Source of the DNA: Gammaproteobacteria bacterium
GTDB taxonomy: Bacteria; Pseudomonadota; Gammaproteobacteria; Pseudomonadales; Porticoccaceae
Direction: 5' to 3'
DNA: 57,557 nucleotides
NCBI GenBank assembly: GCA_018069465.1
Contig: JAGPUW010000013.1
Location: 1-57,557, forward strand
The notes under the pieces were generated by a model. It had not been told where the DNA came from. It saw only the letters and a program-made list of their open reading frames with translations, and made no database searches. The position numbers and the translations under genes are program-made. The stretch's first letter is position 1. Every line of letters begins with the position of its first letter. Shown here piece after piece: positions 41,131 through 50,203 of the stretch.

Positions 41131-43743
41131 TCAAGCACTTAAGTGCTCTTCAACCCAGGCGTAAACAGATTCGAGTGCCGCCGGTAGTGCCGCGCTATCC
41201 GTACCGCCACCCTGAGCCATATCCGCACGACCACCACCCTTGCCACCGATCTGAGGCGCGACGAACTGCATCAAAGCCCCCGCCTTAATATCGGCGGTGA
41301 GATTTTTGCTGACGCCAGCGCTCAAAGCGATTTTGCCATCGCTCTCCGCCGCCAGCATTATCACGCCTTTATCCATGCGCGAACGCAGTTGGTCGAGCAT
41401 ATCGCGCAGCGTTTTGGCATCGGCGCCGTCGATCTTTTTCGCCAGCACGGCGACACCGGCAATGGTTTTTGCCTCGTCGAGTAAGTCGCCACCCGAGGCG
41501 CTAGCCAGCTTCACTTTCAGCGCGTCCAGTTCTTTATTTAAGGCGCGATTGCTATCGACCAGCGCTGCCGCCTTGTCGAGCACATTGGCGCGCCCGGCTT
41601 TCAAGGTCGCCGTGACTTGATCGAGGGTTTGCTCAAGCTCTTCAAACCAGGCCAGAGCAGGGACACCGGCCAGCGCTTCAACACGACGCACGCCAGCGGC
41701 AACACCCGACTCGGAGGTAATGTGGAACAGGCCAATATCGCCCGTGCGCTGGGCGTGAGTGCCGCCGCAAAGCTCGACAGAAAAACCTTCACCCATCGTC
41801 AGCACGCGCACACTGTCACCGTACTTCTCGCCAAACAGGGCCATTGCGCCGCTGTTCTGCGCCTCGTCCATGGACATTTCTTGCGTTTGCACGGCGCTGT
41901 TGTCGCGAATCTGGCTATTCACTAACGCTTCAACCGCCTTAATCTCATCCGCCGTCATCGCCTGCGGGTTGGCAAAGTCAAAGCGCACACGCTCGGCATC
42001 AACCAGCGAACCCTTTTGCACCACGTGCTCGCCCAGCACTTTGCGCAAAGCCGCATGCAATAGATGAGTCGCCGAATGATTAAGCGCTGTTGCCTGTCGT
42101 TTGTCGCTATCGACCTGAGCATTGACTGCCTCACCGAGGCGCATTTCACCCTCGACCAGCTGCCCACAGTGAAGGTGATTGTCACCCTGCTTCTGACAGT
42201 CGCTAACGACAAAACGGCCACCCGCAGTGAGTAGCTCGCCACGGTCTCCGGCTTGCCCGCCGGACTCGGCATAAAAGGCGGTGTTGTCGAGTACCAACAT
42301 TGCCTCGTCACCGACATTCAGGGCTGCAACCGCAGTACCTTCGCGAAACAGGCCGGTAATTTGCGCACTAGCATTGAGGCTTTGATAGCCAACAAATGCC
42401 GTTTCGCCCGTTATTTCCAGCTGCGCTGTGTAATCGACACCGAAACGACTCGCCGCACGCGCCCGTGTTTTTTGCTCTTCCATGCAGCTTTCGTAGCCCG
42501 CTGTGTCTAATTCATAACCCTGCTCACGGGCAATATCGTTGGTTAAATCGAGGGGGAAACCATAGGTATCGTAGAGTTTAAACACGACTTCGCCCGGTAT
42601 CACTTTGCCAGACAGGTCGGCCAGCGCCGTTGTTAGCACGCCCATACCTTTATCGAGGGTTTTACTGAATTGCTCTTCTTCGGCCAGCAGCGCTTTTTCA
42701 ACCAGCTTTTGCTTGGCCGCCAATTCAGGATAGGCCGCGCCCATTTGTTCCACTAGCGGCGCAACCAGGCTATTAAAGAAAATGCCGTCCATGCCCAGGT
42801 TGTGGCCGTGGCGCAGTGCACGGCGAATAATGCGCCGCAGCACGTAACCTCGTCCCTCATTCGAGGGCAGCACGCCATCGACAATTAAAAAAGACGCGGA
42901 GCGAATGTGGTCAGCTATCACTCGCAGTGAATTGTGTTCCAAATCATCACCACCCGTCGCCTCGGCCGCCGCTTTAATCAGGTGCTGAAACAGGTCAATT
43001 TCGTAGTTGCTGTGCACGCCCTGCATGATGGCGGCGATACGCTCAAGACCCATACCCGTATCGATGGAAGGCTTGGGCAGCGGTGTCATCACACCATCGC
43101 GGTCACGCTCGTACTGCATAAACACCAGGTTCCAGATTTCGATATAGCGATCGAGATCGTCATCGGAACTTCCCGGCGGGCCGCCCGGCACATCGGCACC
43201 GTGGTCGTAAAAGATTTCCGAGCAGGGGCCACAGGGGCCGGTGTCGCCCATTTGCCAAAAATTATCTTCATCGAGGCGGGAAAAGCGCTCGGCACTGACA
43301 CCCATTTCTTCGAGCCAGATTTTTTCCGCCTCGTCATCGGAAATATGCACGGTGATCCACAGGCGCTCTGCGGGCAGACCCAGCACCTCGGTGAGGAAGG
43401 TCCAGGCCAGCTTGATGGCATCGCGCTTGAAATAGTCACCAAAGCTGAAATTGCCGAGCATTTCAAAGAAGGTGTGGTGGCGGGCGGTGTAACCGACATT
43501 TTCTAAGTCATTGTGCTTACCACCGGCGCGCACACAGCGCTGGGAGCTGGTGGCTCGCTGGTAGTCACGCTGCTCGGCGCCGAGGAAAACATCCTTAAAC
43601 TGCACCATGCCGGCATTGGTAAAGAGCAGCGTTGGGTCATTGCCCGGCACCAAAGAGCTGCTGGCGACGACGCGATGGTCGCGCTCGGCAAAAAAATCCA
43701 GAAAGGCCTGGCGGATGTCCGCACTCGATTTTACGTCTAACAT
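41131..43743 (-). CDS. alaS: Alanyl-tRNA synthetase
   Basis: 870 residues from the ATG at 43743 ([18 protein letters not shown]); a GTG eight codons earlier is a poorer start. The class-II aminoacylation domain contains [15 protein letters not shown] and [13 protein letters not shown], the editing domain has [16 protein letters not shown] and the [11 protein letters not shown] zinc-like motif, and the C-Ala domain ends with [15 protein letters not shown]. Full length. Confidence 0.98.
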   Translation of the reverse strand: MLDVKSSADIRQAFLDFFAERDHRVVASSSLVPGNDPTLLFTNAGMVQFKDVFLGAEQRDYQRATSSQRCVRAGGKHNDLENVGYTARHHTFFEMLGNFSFGDYFKRDAIKLAWTFLTEVLGLPAERLWITVHISDDEAEKIWLEEMGVSAERFSRLDEDNFWQMGDTGPCGPCSEIFYDHGADVPGGPPGSSDDDLDRYIEIWNLVFMQYERDRDGVMTPLPKPSIDTGMGLERIAAIMQGVHSNYEIDLFQHLIKAAAEATGGDDLEHNSLRVIADHIRSASFLIVDGVLPSNEGRGYVLRRIIRRALRHGHNLGMDGIFFNSLVAPLVEQMGAAYPELAAKQKLVEKALLAEEEQFSKTLDKGMGVLTTALADLSGKVIPGEVVFKLYDTYGFPLDLTNDIAREQGYELDTAGYESCMEEQKTRARAASRFGVDYTAQLEITGETAFVGYQSLNASAQITGLFREGTAVAALNVGDEAMLVLDNTAFYAESGGQAGDRGELLTAGGRFVVSDCQKQGDNHLHCGQLVEGEMRLGEAVNAQVDSDKRQATALNHSATHLLHAALRKVLGEHVVQKGSLVDAERVRFDFANPQAMTADEIKAVEALVNSQIRDNSAVQTQEMSMDEAQNSGAMALFGEKYGDSVRVLTMGEGFSVELCGGTHAQRTGDIGLFHITSESGVAAGVRRVEALAGVPALAWFEELEQTLDQVTATLKAGRANVLDKAAALVDSNRALNKELDALKVKLASASGGDLLDEAKTIAGVAVLAKKIDGADAKTLRDMLDQLRSRMDKGVIMLAAESDGKIALSAGVSKNLTADIKAGALMQFVAPQIGGKGGGRADMAQGGGTDSAALPAALESVYAWVEEHLSA

Positions 43744-43801
43744 AAGAGTCCCGCAGCCAGTGGCCACATTGATAATTTAAAGAATAAAAGGAGGCTTAAA
43801 A

Positions 43802-44152
43802 TTAAAAGCCTAATTGGGATTCAGAAAAGCCTTTGCCACCCAGGATGTGTATATGCAGGTGGAATACCGTCTGTCCGGCACCGGCACCATTGTTCACAAT
43901 CAGGCGGAAGGCATCGCTGACACCCGCCTGCTCGGCAATTTTGCCGGCGGCTAGCATTAAATGCCCGAGCAGAGCTTGATCCTCTACCTCGGCATCGATA
44001 ATCCGCGGAATGATTTTCCGGGGAATCACTAAGAGGTGTACAGGCGCCTTCGGGGCGATGTCATTAATGGCGATGCAATGCTCGTCTTCATAAATAATAT
44101 CAGCCGGAATTTCACCCTTAATAATTTTACTGAACAGCGTTTCTTCTGTCAT
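43802..44152 (-). CDS. hinT: HIT-family protein (HinT type)
   Basis: 116 residues. The histidine triad HLHIHILGGKGF is near the C-terminus and TLFSKIIKGEIPADIIYEDE at the N-terminus. It hydrolyses adenosine phosphoramidates and similar nucleotides in the cytoplasm. It is on the same strand as, and about 58 bases upstream of, alaS. The physiological substrate is uncertain even in well-studied bacteria. Confidence 0.95.
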   Translation of the reverse strand: MTEETLFSKIIKGEIPADIIYEDEHCIAINDIAPKAPVHLLVIPRKIIPRIIDAEVEDQALLGHLMLAAGKIAEQAGVSDAFRLIVNNGAGAGQTVFHLHIHILGGKGFSESQLGF

Positions 44153-44192
44153 ACATCCTCATCCTCTACTATTTATGGCGCGTTAAAATGCA

Positions 44193-44390
44193 TCAGCGCT
44201 TGCGGCCCTGCTCTTTTTCCTCGGTGCTCAGCTCCCGCGCTTCACTTTCCAGCATCACCGGAATGCCATCGCGAACGGGGTAGGCGAGACCACTGGCATA
44301 GCAAACCAGCTCTTCACGCTCACGGTCGTACTCGAGAGGCGCCTTGGTAACAGGGCAAACCAGAATACTCAGCAGCTGTTTATCAATCAT
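44193..44390 (-). CDS. Trm112-family zinc-ribbon-like small protein (YcaR type)
   Basis: 65 residues from the ATG at 44390 ([22 protein letters not shown]). Ten additional codons are possible from a GTG at 44420 but are not family-like. The sequence [38 protein letters not shown] is the UPF0434/Trm112 pattern, with Cys before Pro. Bacterial members may assist methyltransferases, but the partner here is not known. It lies between the M23 peptidase and hinT. Confidence 0.9.
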   Translation of the reverse strand: MIDKQLLSILVCPVTKAPLEYDREREELVCYASGLAYPVRDGIPVMLESEARELSTEEKEQGRKR

Positions 44391-44551
44391 AGTTTTCATC
44401 CAGAGCGCAGGCCCATTCACAGGCGGTGGATTTTAAGGCAATGCCAGCCCTAACACCATGCTTGCGAAGCGCGGATCAACAACATCGTGAAAAGGCGGGG
44501 GGACTGCACTCATCGAGCCCCTCGCTAAATAAGAAATAAAACCGCCAGCCG

Positions 44552-45400
44552 CTAGTGAGGGGCTGGGAAATACGCCAACACCAGTGCCGGGTCGAGGCGC
44601 ACACCAAACCAGTTAACGCGCCAATCCAGATGGGGCCCGGTGGCGCGGCCAGTGCTGCCCACTTTGGCAATCGCATCGCCCGCCGCCACTCTATCCCCTT
44701 CGTTGACCAGCACACCACTCAAATGAATGAAGGTAGAGCTCAGCCCATAGCCATGGTCGAGCACCAGAGTGCCACCGGAATAATACATATCCTCATACAC
44801 CAGTTTGACAATGCCCGGCGCCGGTGCAATCACCACCGTGCCTGTGGGGCGGGCGATATCAAGGCCGTAGTGGGGGTTTTTCGGCACGCCGTTGTAAACC
44901 CGCTGGCTACCGTAAACGCCGGTAATTGGCCCCTCTAGGGGCTTGATAAAACCCTGGAGAAAATCTTCACGCCGATCATTATCGGCCCGTGCCTCGCGCA
45001 CCAAACGAGCTTCGTGGCGAATGCGCTTGAGCACCTCGGCGGATGGCGGCGTCACCGTGCGCTGGGGTACGCCATCGACGCGCTGAATCTTGTATTCGCG
45101 CTGCGCAACCGGATAACTAAACTGCTCGCTATCTTTGCCATTGCCCACCGCCACCACGACCGGCCCTTTTACATCCCGGCCCAGGCCAATCACGAAGCTG
45201 CCCTCGGGGGTCAGGCTCACAGTGCGACCCTGAAAAACCACTGTGTTGCCGGGCTCTGTGTGGCCCACCAGCATCGCGCCCTGTTGCCAAATACCCTGAA
45301 ATTCCAGGGCCGATGCCAGCGGGCTAGCCAGTGCAGCACAAAAGCAGAGCAACAAAAACTGTAAACTGCGCTGCACTTTTCTTGCTATCGTCTCACTCAT
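44552..45400 (-). CDS. Exported M23-family metallopeptidase (LytM/EnvC-like)
   Basis: 282 residues from the ATG at 45400, where MSETIARKVQRSLQFLLLCFCAALASPLASA gives a signal peptide. The longer frame to 45619 has no signal and overlaps recX. The C-terminal peptidase domain starts near 175 (PITGVYGSQRVYNGVPKNPHYGLDIARPTGT) with zinc ligands H and D in HYGLDIA and the HLDWR motif near 265. It may cut peptidoglycan cross-bridges in the periplasm; the HxH pair appears as HLDW, where one ligand is uncertain. It lies between recX and the Trm112 gene. Confidence 0.88.
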   Translation of the reverse strand: MSETIARKVQRSLQFLLLCFCAALASPLASALEFQGIWQQGAMLVGHTEPGNTVVFQGRTVSLTPEGSFVIGLGRDVKGPVVVAVGNGKDSEQFSYPVAQREYKIQRVDGVPQRTVTPPSAEVLKRIRHEARLVREARADNDRREDFLQGFIKPLEGPITGVYGSQRVYNGVPKNPHYGLDIARPTGTVVIAPAPGIVKLVYEDMYYSGGTLVLDHGYGLSSTFIHLSGVLVNEGDRVAAGDAIAKVGSTGRATGPHLDWRVNWFGVRLDPALVLAYFPAPH

Positions 45401-45467
45401 ATTTCGACTCAATGACTGTCCAAAGCTGTTATTTATTATCGAGCGACTAGCGCTATACCGAGGGCTG

Positions 45468-45953
45468 CTATTGACCGAGAGCGGCGCGAATTTGCTCACC
45501 ATTAAAACCTCGATACTGCAAAAAGCGCATCCGTTTGGCCCGCTGTTTAAGATCGCTAGCCGGTGCCTCACCAAAGCGCTTGTTCGCCACCTCGCCCGCC
45601 AGCGCAAACCAGTCAACACCGCAGGTACTTAAGGGGGCATCAGCATCGACACCGCGCTCGCGCAAGGCAGCGCGAATCCTTACCGGGCCCTGCCCTTTAC
45701 CCACCCGCCAGCGCACAAAGGCTTCACTAAAGCGCTGGTCCGATAAAAGATCATCGGCAACCAGTTTGTCGAGTACGGTATTAAGCAGCTCACTATCGGG
45801 GGCAAACTTCTGCTGTAATTTATCAGACACTTCTTTGCGCGAGTGTTCCCGGCGCGCCAATATATTCATCGCGCGAAGGCGCAAGTCCTTTGCCGACAGG
45901 ATTTTTTCTGGCAGTGGATTAGCCCTTAGAGCACTGTCATGTTGTTGGTTCAC
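45468..45953 (-). CDS. recX: Regulatory protein RecX
   Basis: 161 residues made of repeated three-helix modules: LRAMNILARREHSRKEVSDKLQQKF, NTVLDKLVADDLLSDQRFSEAFVRWRVGKGQGPVRIRAALRERGV and the C-terminal RMRFLQYRGFNGEQIRAAL. RecX inhibits or modulates RecA filaments. In most relatives it directly follows recA. Here its upstream neighbour is a DUF4126 gene eight bases away, and recA is not in the window. Confidence 0.95.
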   Translation of the reverse strand: MNQQHDSALRANPLPEKILSAKDLRLRAMNILARREHSRKEVSDKLQQKFAPDSELLNTVLDKLVADDLLSDQRFSEAFVRWRVGKGQGPVRIRAALRERGVDADAPLSTCGVDWFALAGEVANKRFGEAPASDLKQRAKRMRFLQYRGFNGEQIRAALGQ

Positions 45954-45961
45954 AAGCCTAA

Positions 45962-46708
45962 TTACCGGTCTTTAAAGGGCGAGCCAATGCCCGGTTTTGG
46001 CGCAGGCTCAGCGCTAGTGGCGGCTTGCGTCGCGACTGGTTCAACAGCAGCACCCGCCAGCAGTGCATCCCGGCCGTCAGCAGCATCGGCTGGCTGCTTT
46101 TTGACAATGCCCAGCCAGCCGCCAATACGCCGAAACACCGCACATACCACGCGCCACAATTTCGGCAGCAACCAAATCACCAGCACAATGAACACCAGCA
46201 TCAAACCGAGGAACAGCCCGGGCTGATTGAGCATCGCCCAAAGGCCGCCAAACACCAGTAAGTCTTCACTAATAGAGGCGCCCCAATTGCTAAAGGGCTC
46301 TGGCGAGGTATTGATCAACAGCCGCGTTGAGGCCTTGGTCAAGTGGCTGCCCATGGCCATTGAGCCACCGACCAGCCCGGCGCCAATTTCAAAGGCCGGG
46401 GTCACATCGCCAACCGCACCCGCCGCCAGCAGGGCGCCAGCGGGAATGCGAATAAAGGTATGTAAAGTATCCCAGGCAGTATCGACACCCGGCGTTTTAT
46501 CGGCGAAAAACTCGACCACATACATCAGGCAAGCGATACCGATAACCAGCGGGTCTTGCAGAGTTTCAAGCCCTGCGGGTAGTTCGATATTGCCACTGGC
46601 ACCGGCGATACCCAGCACCGCAACGGCGGCGTAGAGGTTGATGCCGCTGGCCCAGCCGACACCCATCACCAGAGCCAGGGTCGAGATTAACTGCTGATAG
46701 GTATCCAT
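45962..46708 (-). CDS. DUF4126 membrane protein
   Basis: 248 residues, with hydrophobic helices and a Gly-rich core (MGVGWASGINLYAAVAVLGIAG, LLAAGAVGDVTPAFEIGAGLVGGSMAMGSHLTKASTRLLIN) and a long C-terminal pair of helices (about 170-210). DUF4126 proteins are of unknown function. It ends eight bases before recX and may be cotranscribed with it. Confidence 0.85.
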   Translation of the reverse strand: MDTYQQLISTLALVMGVGWASGINLYAAVAVLGIAGASGNIELPAGLETLQDPLVIGIACLMYVVEFFADKTPGVDTAWDTLHTFIRIPAGALLAAGAVGDVTPAFEIGAGLVGGSMAMGSHLTKASTRLLINTSPEPFSNWGASISEDLLVFGGLWAMLNQPGLFLGLMLVFIVLVIWLLPKLWRVVCAVFRRIGGWLGIVKKQPADAADGRDALLAGAAVEPVATQAATSAEPAPKPGIGSPFKDR

Positions 46709-46802
46709 ATTACTTCTCCTGCCAAGTTACAGTGCCCAGATTATCCTCCCTGATTCTTCATCCCCTGGAGCAAGGTATTGAGACGCACAGTCCTGTAAAA
46801 CC

Positions 46803-47630
46803 TTATTTTTCAACCTGGATGTCGCGCAACTGGCCGTGGGCATAACGCACCAGTTCATATTCAAAAGGCGAGCCGGTTTCGTAGTAGCGAAATGCCGTAT
46901 TCTTGCGCGTATCAACCACGTTTAACAGTCCCAGCCCCAGACGAATATCATCCTTGTTCGCATCGTCGTTCAAATTCAGCAGGTCGACCTCAGTATTGAC
47001 GGCATAATCAACACCCAGACCAGCGGCATCACGCAGGCTGGATGGCCCGAGAAATGGCAATACCAAATAGGGACCACTGCCCACGCCCCAGTAACCCAGA
47101 GTTTGGCCAAAGTCTTCTTGCTGCTCATACAGACCGAACTTGGACGCCGGATCCCACAACCCAGCCACCCCCACGGTGCTATTGACCACAAAGCGCCACA
47201 GCGTAATACCGCTCGACTTCAATTGCAGCTGAAAAACATTATTGATGAAATTATTGACCTCCCCCAGGTTGGAGAAGAAATTCGTCACGCCAGACTCGAC
47301 GATATCTGGGGTAACAGCGCGATAGGCCTTCACAGTCGGCAGGAAGATAGCTCGATCAAAGCGCGCATTAAAATTATAAATACCCCGGTTCATCGGCTCC
47401 CAGGGGTCGTAAATCAACAGCGCCTTTTCAGGGATTTCTGGCCTGACCCGGCGCTGCACCTCGCCACTCGCGGGCATCTGTTCTTCCATCTGCGCCTCGA
47501 CTTTCTCGGCACTGGCTTGATCAGCTGCTTTCTCTATTACGTTCTCTGCTACTTCCTCGGCAAAAACATTGCCCGTCGAAAAAGCCAGACTCAGGACAAG
47601 GGCAGCGCAACACTTCAAGTTAGCCTTCAT
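46803..47630 (-). CDS. mlaA: MlaA (VacJ) outer-membrane lipid-asymmetry protein
   Basis: 275 residues. The signal peptide is about 1-24 (cleavage after NVFA). The core DPWEPMNRGIYNFNARFDRAIFLPTVKAYRAVTPDIVESGVTNFFSNLGEVNNFINNVFQ is diagnostic. MlaA removes mislocalised phospholipids from the outer leaflet together with MlaC and MlaFEDB. Escherichia coli MlaA is a lipoprotein; here I see no lipobox Cys, so it may be a soluble or otherwise anchored periplasmic form. Its start overlaps the stop of the upstream hydrolase by four bases. Confidence 0.95.
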   Translation of the reverse strand: MKANLKCCAALVLSLAFSTGNVFAEEVAENVIEKAADQASAEKVEAQMEEQMPASGEVQRRVRPEIPEKALLIYDPWEPMNRGIYNFNARFDRAIFLPTVKAYRAVTPDIVESGVTNFFSNLGEVNNFINNVFQLQLKSSGITLWRFVVNSTVGVAGLWDPASKFGLYEQQEDFGQTLGYWGVGSGPYLVLPFLGPSSLRDAAGLGVDYAVNTEVDLLNLNDDANKDDIRLGLGLLNVVDTRKNTAFRYYETGSPFEYELVRYAHGQLRDIQVEK

Positions 47631-48946
47631 GATTTCTCTCCCTTCAAAAAGGCCACCATGTCTGCCACGTTTTCCTTACTATCGATATTGCCGCAGTGCC
47701 CACCGTGGGCAAACACTTTTATTCGCTCACCCAATAAACCTTCCATGTAGGCCAGCTCCCCCGGCGCTAAAATAATTTCATCGCGATTAGTCACTACCCG
47801 CAGCTGCGCATTGCCCGCCATAAAGGCTTCAATATGATGAAGGCTCGCCTCCTTAAGTAGCTGCTCGCGACTTTTGTCAGGCTGCTTTTGCTGTAGATAG
47901 GGAATAATCATGTCATCCACATACTCGGTGAATTTCACCACATGACTCGCCTTGGCGTAGTAATCGAGCCTCTCCCGCCGCCCAAATTCAGTGCCGGGCG
48001 GAATGATGTAGGCGGAGTGCGACATCAGGTCTGCGGCAAAAACAATATTCGCCGAACTGAGGCGAAAAGATGTTGCGATCAGCGCTGCGGCACCATTGCG
48101 CCCCTCGGGGCCAGTGCCACGTTTCGAGAGATCCCAGGATGAATAGGCCTTATAGAGAAAGTCACCGTCAAAGTGCATGCCCTCCTTAGGCTCATAACTG
48201 GCGGCCAGACGATTCAGTGCGCGGTCTAGAAACACCCCTACGCCCTGTAGCCCACCCTCCACATTGGCCTCCAGCATGTGGTCAAAAATATCGACCGAAT
48301 GATAAAGATTCACGGGGGGGTTAATCATATACACCTTCTGTAAATCAAAGACCTTTCGTCGTTGATCCAGCTCGGCAACAAAGGCCGCATGCGCTGCCCC
48401 CAGGCTGTAACCCATAATATGAAAGGCACTCACCTCGACATCACCTTCGATCTGCTTATAGGCCTGCTCCATCACCCGGTAAATGTCTTTGGCGTCCTCT
48501 GGCAAAAAACCCGGCAAATTGGATTGCGAGGCATTGATCAGGAAGTTGAGGTAAGTGGGCGACGATATATTGATGACATGGAAGCCCGCCTGATACAGGG
48601 CTTTTTGCAAGGCCAGCATCTTTTGGGACTTATAACCTGCACCCGTGCCAGCGATATTAAAAACCAGGGGAGCGCGACCCTTTTGTAGAGCGGCCGAAAA
48701 ACGTAAACCCTCGCTGTACCAAAACAACTTGGGCACTGGATGCAAACCGGGCAGGGTGTACTCTTTGACGGGTATTTCGGCGGGCAGCTCAGCTTTGTAG
48801 GCGTGAGGGGTGCCGATAACCGTCGCGGCAAACCTGTCCTCGATGGGGTACTGAGCCTTCGCCAACGCTTCACTGGCAATAACTCCCGAAGCATTGAGGG
48901 CGAGCCCTGTCACCCACAGTCCTATAATCGTTAACCGCTTGAACAT
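47627..48946 (-). CDS. Exported alpha/beta-hydrolase-like protein coupled to mlaA
   Basis: 439 residues. The signal peptide is about 1-25 (ends GVIASEA). A lipase-type nucleophile elbow, GYSLGAAHA, has Ser near 181. A candidate acid lies in TNRDEIILAPGE (Asp near 389) and a candidate His in AHGGHCG (near 414-417). NIAGTGAGYKSQKMLALQKALYQAGFHVINI near 97-127 is the oxyanion/core strand region. The predicted place is the periplasm or outer membrane. ATGA overlap with mlaA suggests an equal-level partner, perhaps a phospholipase or esterase. No known family name is certain. Confidence 0.78.
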   Translation of the reverse strand: MFKRLTIIGLWVTGLALNASGVIASEALAKAQYPIEDRFAATVIGTPHAYKAELPAEIPVKEYTLPGLHPVPKLFWYSEGLRFSAALQKGRAPLVFNIAGTGAGYKSQKMLALQKALYQAGFHVINISSPTYLNFLINASQSNLPGFLPEDAKDIYRVMEQAYKQIEGDVEVSAFHIMGYSLGAAHAAFVAELDQRRKVFDLQKVYMINPPVNLYHSVDIFDHMLEANVEGGLQGVGVFLDRALNRLAASYEPKEGMHFDGDFLYKAYSSWDLSKRGTGPEGRNGAAALIATSFRLSSANIVFAADLMSHSAYIIPPGTEFGRRERLDYYAKASHVVKFTEYVDDMIIPYLQQKQPDKSREQLLKEASLHHIEAFMAGNAQLRVVTNRDEIILAPGELAYMEGLLGERIKVFAHGGHCGNIDSKENVADMVAFLKGEKS

Positions 48947-49189
48947 TTTGCCACCTCCCGTAGCCAGACTTCTCCAGAAAACCTGAAGAATTAATCCTTA
49001 CACCTGTGCAGGTGCAAGTTATCACAACTGAGCGCAAGCGTTAATGACAAGCTGTTTCTAGCCCATCTTTTATTCCCCCTAACGACAGAGGTCAACTGCG
49101 CAGGGCGAACAATCCCAGAAAGAATTGGGGTAAGATCGACAACGAAATAATAATTAAACCAATCTTCAAACGACAGGAGCTATCTGACT

Positions 49190-50065
49190 ATGACTGACCG
49201 ACGCTACGAACAACTGAGCTGGAAAATTGGCGACGTTTCCATCACCCGCCTGGTAGAGGTGGTGCTCAAAGCCCCCATCGGCTCCCTCTTCCCCGAGCGC
49301 AGCGCTGAGGAGCTAGCCGCTTACGACAGCTGGTTGCGGCCCAATTTTCTCGATGATGACGGCGATATGATCTTGAGCATCCACGCCTTTTTAATTCGCG
49401 CTGGCGACCTGAATATTATTGTCGACACCTGCGCAGGCAACGGCAAAAAACTGCCTTTGTACGATGAGTGGAATGACCTCAACACACCCTTTTTGGAAAA
49501 CATGGCGAAACTGGGCTTTCCCGCCGATAAAATCGACCGCGTGCTCTGCACCCACCTGCACTTCGACCACGTTGGCTGGAATACCCACTTAGTCGATGGC
49601 AAGTGGATTCCCACCTTTCCCAACGCCCGTTATTTATTTGGCGCCGCCGAGTGGGAATTCTGGAAAGACGAGGACGACCCCTACGAGAGCCACGCCCTCG
49701 ACCACGCCCTGCAACCTGTTTTTGATGCCGAGCTAGTCGATCTGGTGCAGTCTACCCACAAAATTAACGACGAAATCAGCCTTATCCCCACCCCCGGTCA
49801 CACCCCCGGCCACGTCAGCATTCATATTCAATCGAAAGGTGAAGAAGCCGTCATTACCGGCGACATGTTCCACCACCCCCTGCAGATGGCCCAACCGGAC
49901 TGGATTGATGGCGCCGATGTCGAAAGCAGTCTGGCTGAAAAAACCCGCATTGAATTTATGCAGCGCTTTGGCGACACCCCGGCCACCGTTCTAGGCACCC
50001 ACTTTGCGACACCCACAGCGGGCAAAATTGTCAGCGACGGCAAAGGTTATAAGTTCGAAAGTTAA
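49190..50065 (+). CDS. Metallo-beta-lactamase-fold hydrolase
   Basis: 291 residues. Zinc-binding HLHFDHVGW near 123-131, TPGHTPGHVSIH near 204, the bridging Asp in TGDMFH and the last His in GTHFATP are all visible. The pattern is that of the lactonase/parathion-hydrolase-like subgroup of MBL enzymes, which act on esters, lactones or phosphotriesters. The substrate is not known. It is divergent from the hydrolase gene, with 243 bases between. Confidence 0.9.
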   Translation: MTDRRYEQLSWKIGDVSITRLVEVVLKAPIGSLFPERSAEELAAYDSWLRPNFLDDDGDMILSIHAFLIRAGDLNIIVDTCAGNGKKLPLYDEWNDLNTPFLENMAKLGFPADKIDRVLCTHLHFDHVGWNTHLVDGKWIPTFPNARYLFGAAEWEFWKDEDDPYESHALDHALQPVFDAELVDLVQSTHKINDEISLIPTPGHTPGHVSIHIQSKGEEAVITGDMFHHPLQMAQPDWIDGADVESSLAEKTRIEFMQRFGDTPATVLGTHFATPTAGKIVSDGKGYKFES

Positions 50066-50089
50066 ACGTAGACCTCGCTACAAGCCACT

Positions 50090-50119
50090 GCCCGGCAGCA
50101 AGTCTGTTTGCTGCCGGGC
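50090..50119. terminator. Strong 12-bp hairpin after the MBL gene
   Basis: GCCCGGCAGCAA (50090-50101) pairs perfectly with TTGCTGCCGGGC (50108-50119) around GTCTGT. No T-run follows on the plus strand, so it is not a classical terminator; it may end or stabilise the MBL transcript. It begins 24 bases past the stop. Confidence 0.5.
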
Positions 50120-50203
50120 TCCGATACTTATCGCTAGCCCTTAGTCAGCCATAGCTCCATCTATTCAGCACACTCCCCCTAACAATAAAAATTGAGAAAC
50201 AGC

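Noticed and set aside
45401-45619. Longer N-terminus of the M23 peptidase
   Set aside because: It would hide the clear signal peptide that starts at 45400 and would overlap recX.
47103-47750. 215-codon plus-strand frame opposite mlaA
   Set aside because: Antisense to mlaA and the start of its neighbour; no supporting motif.
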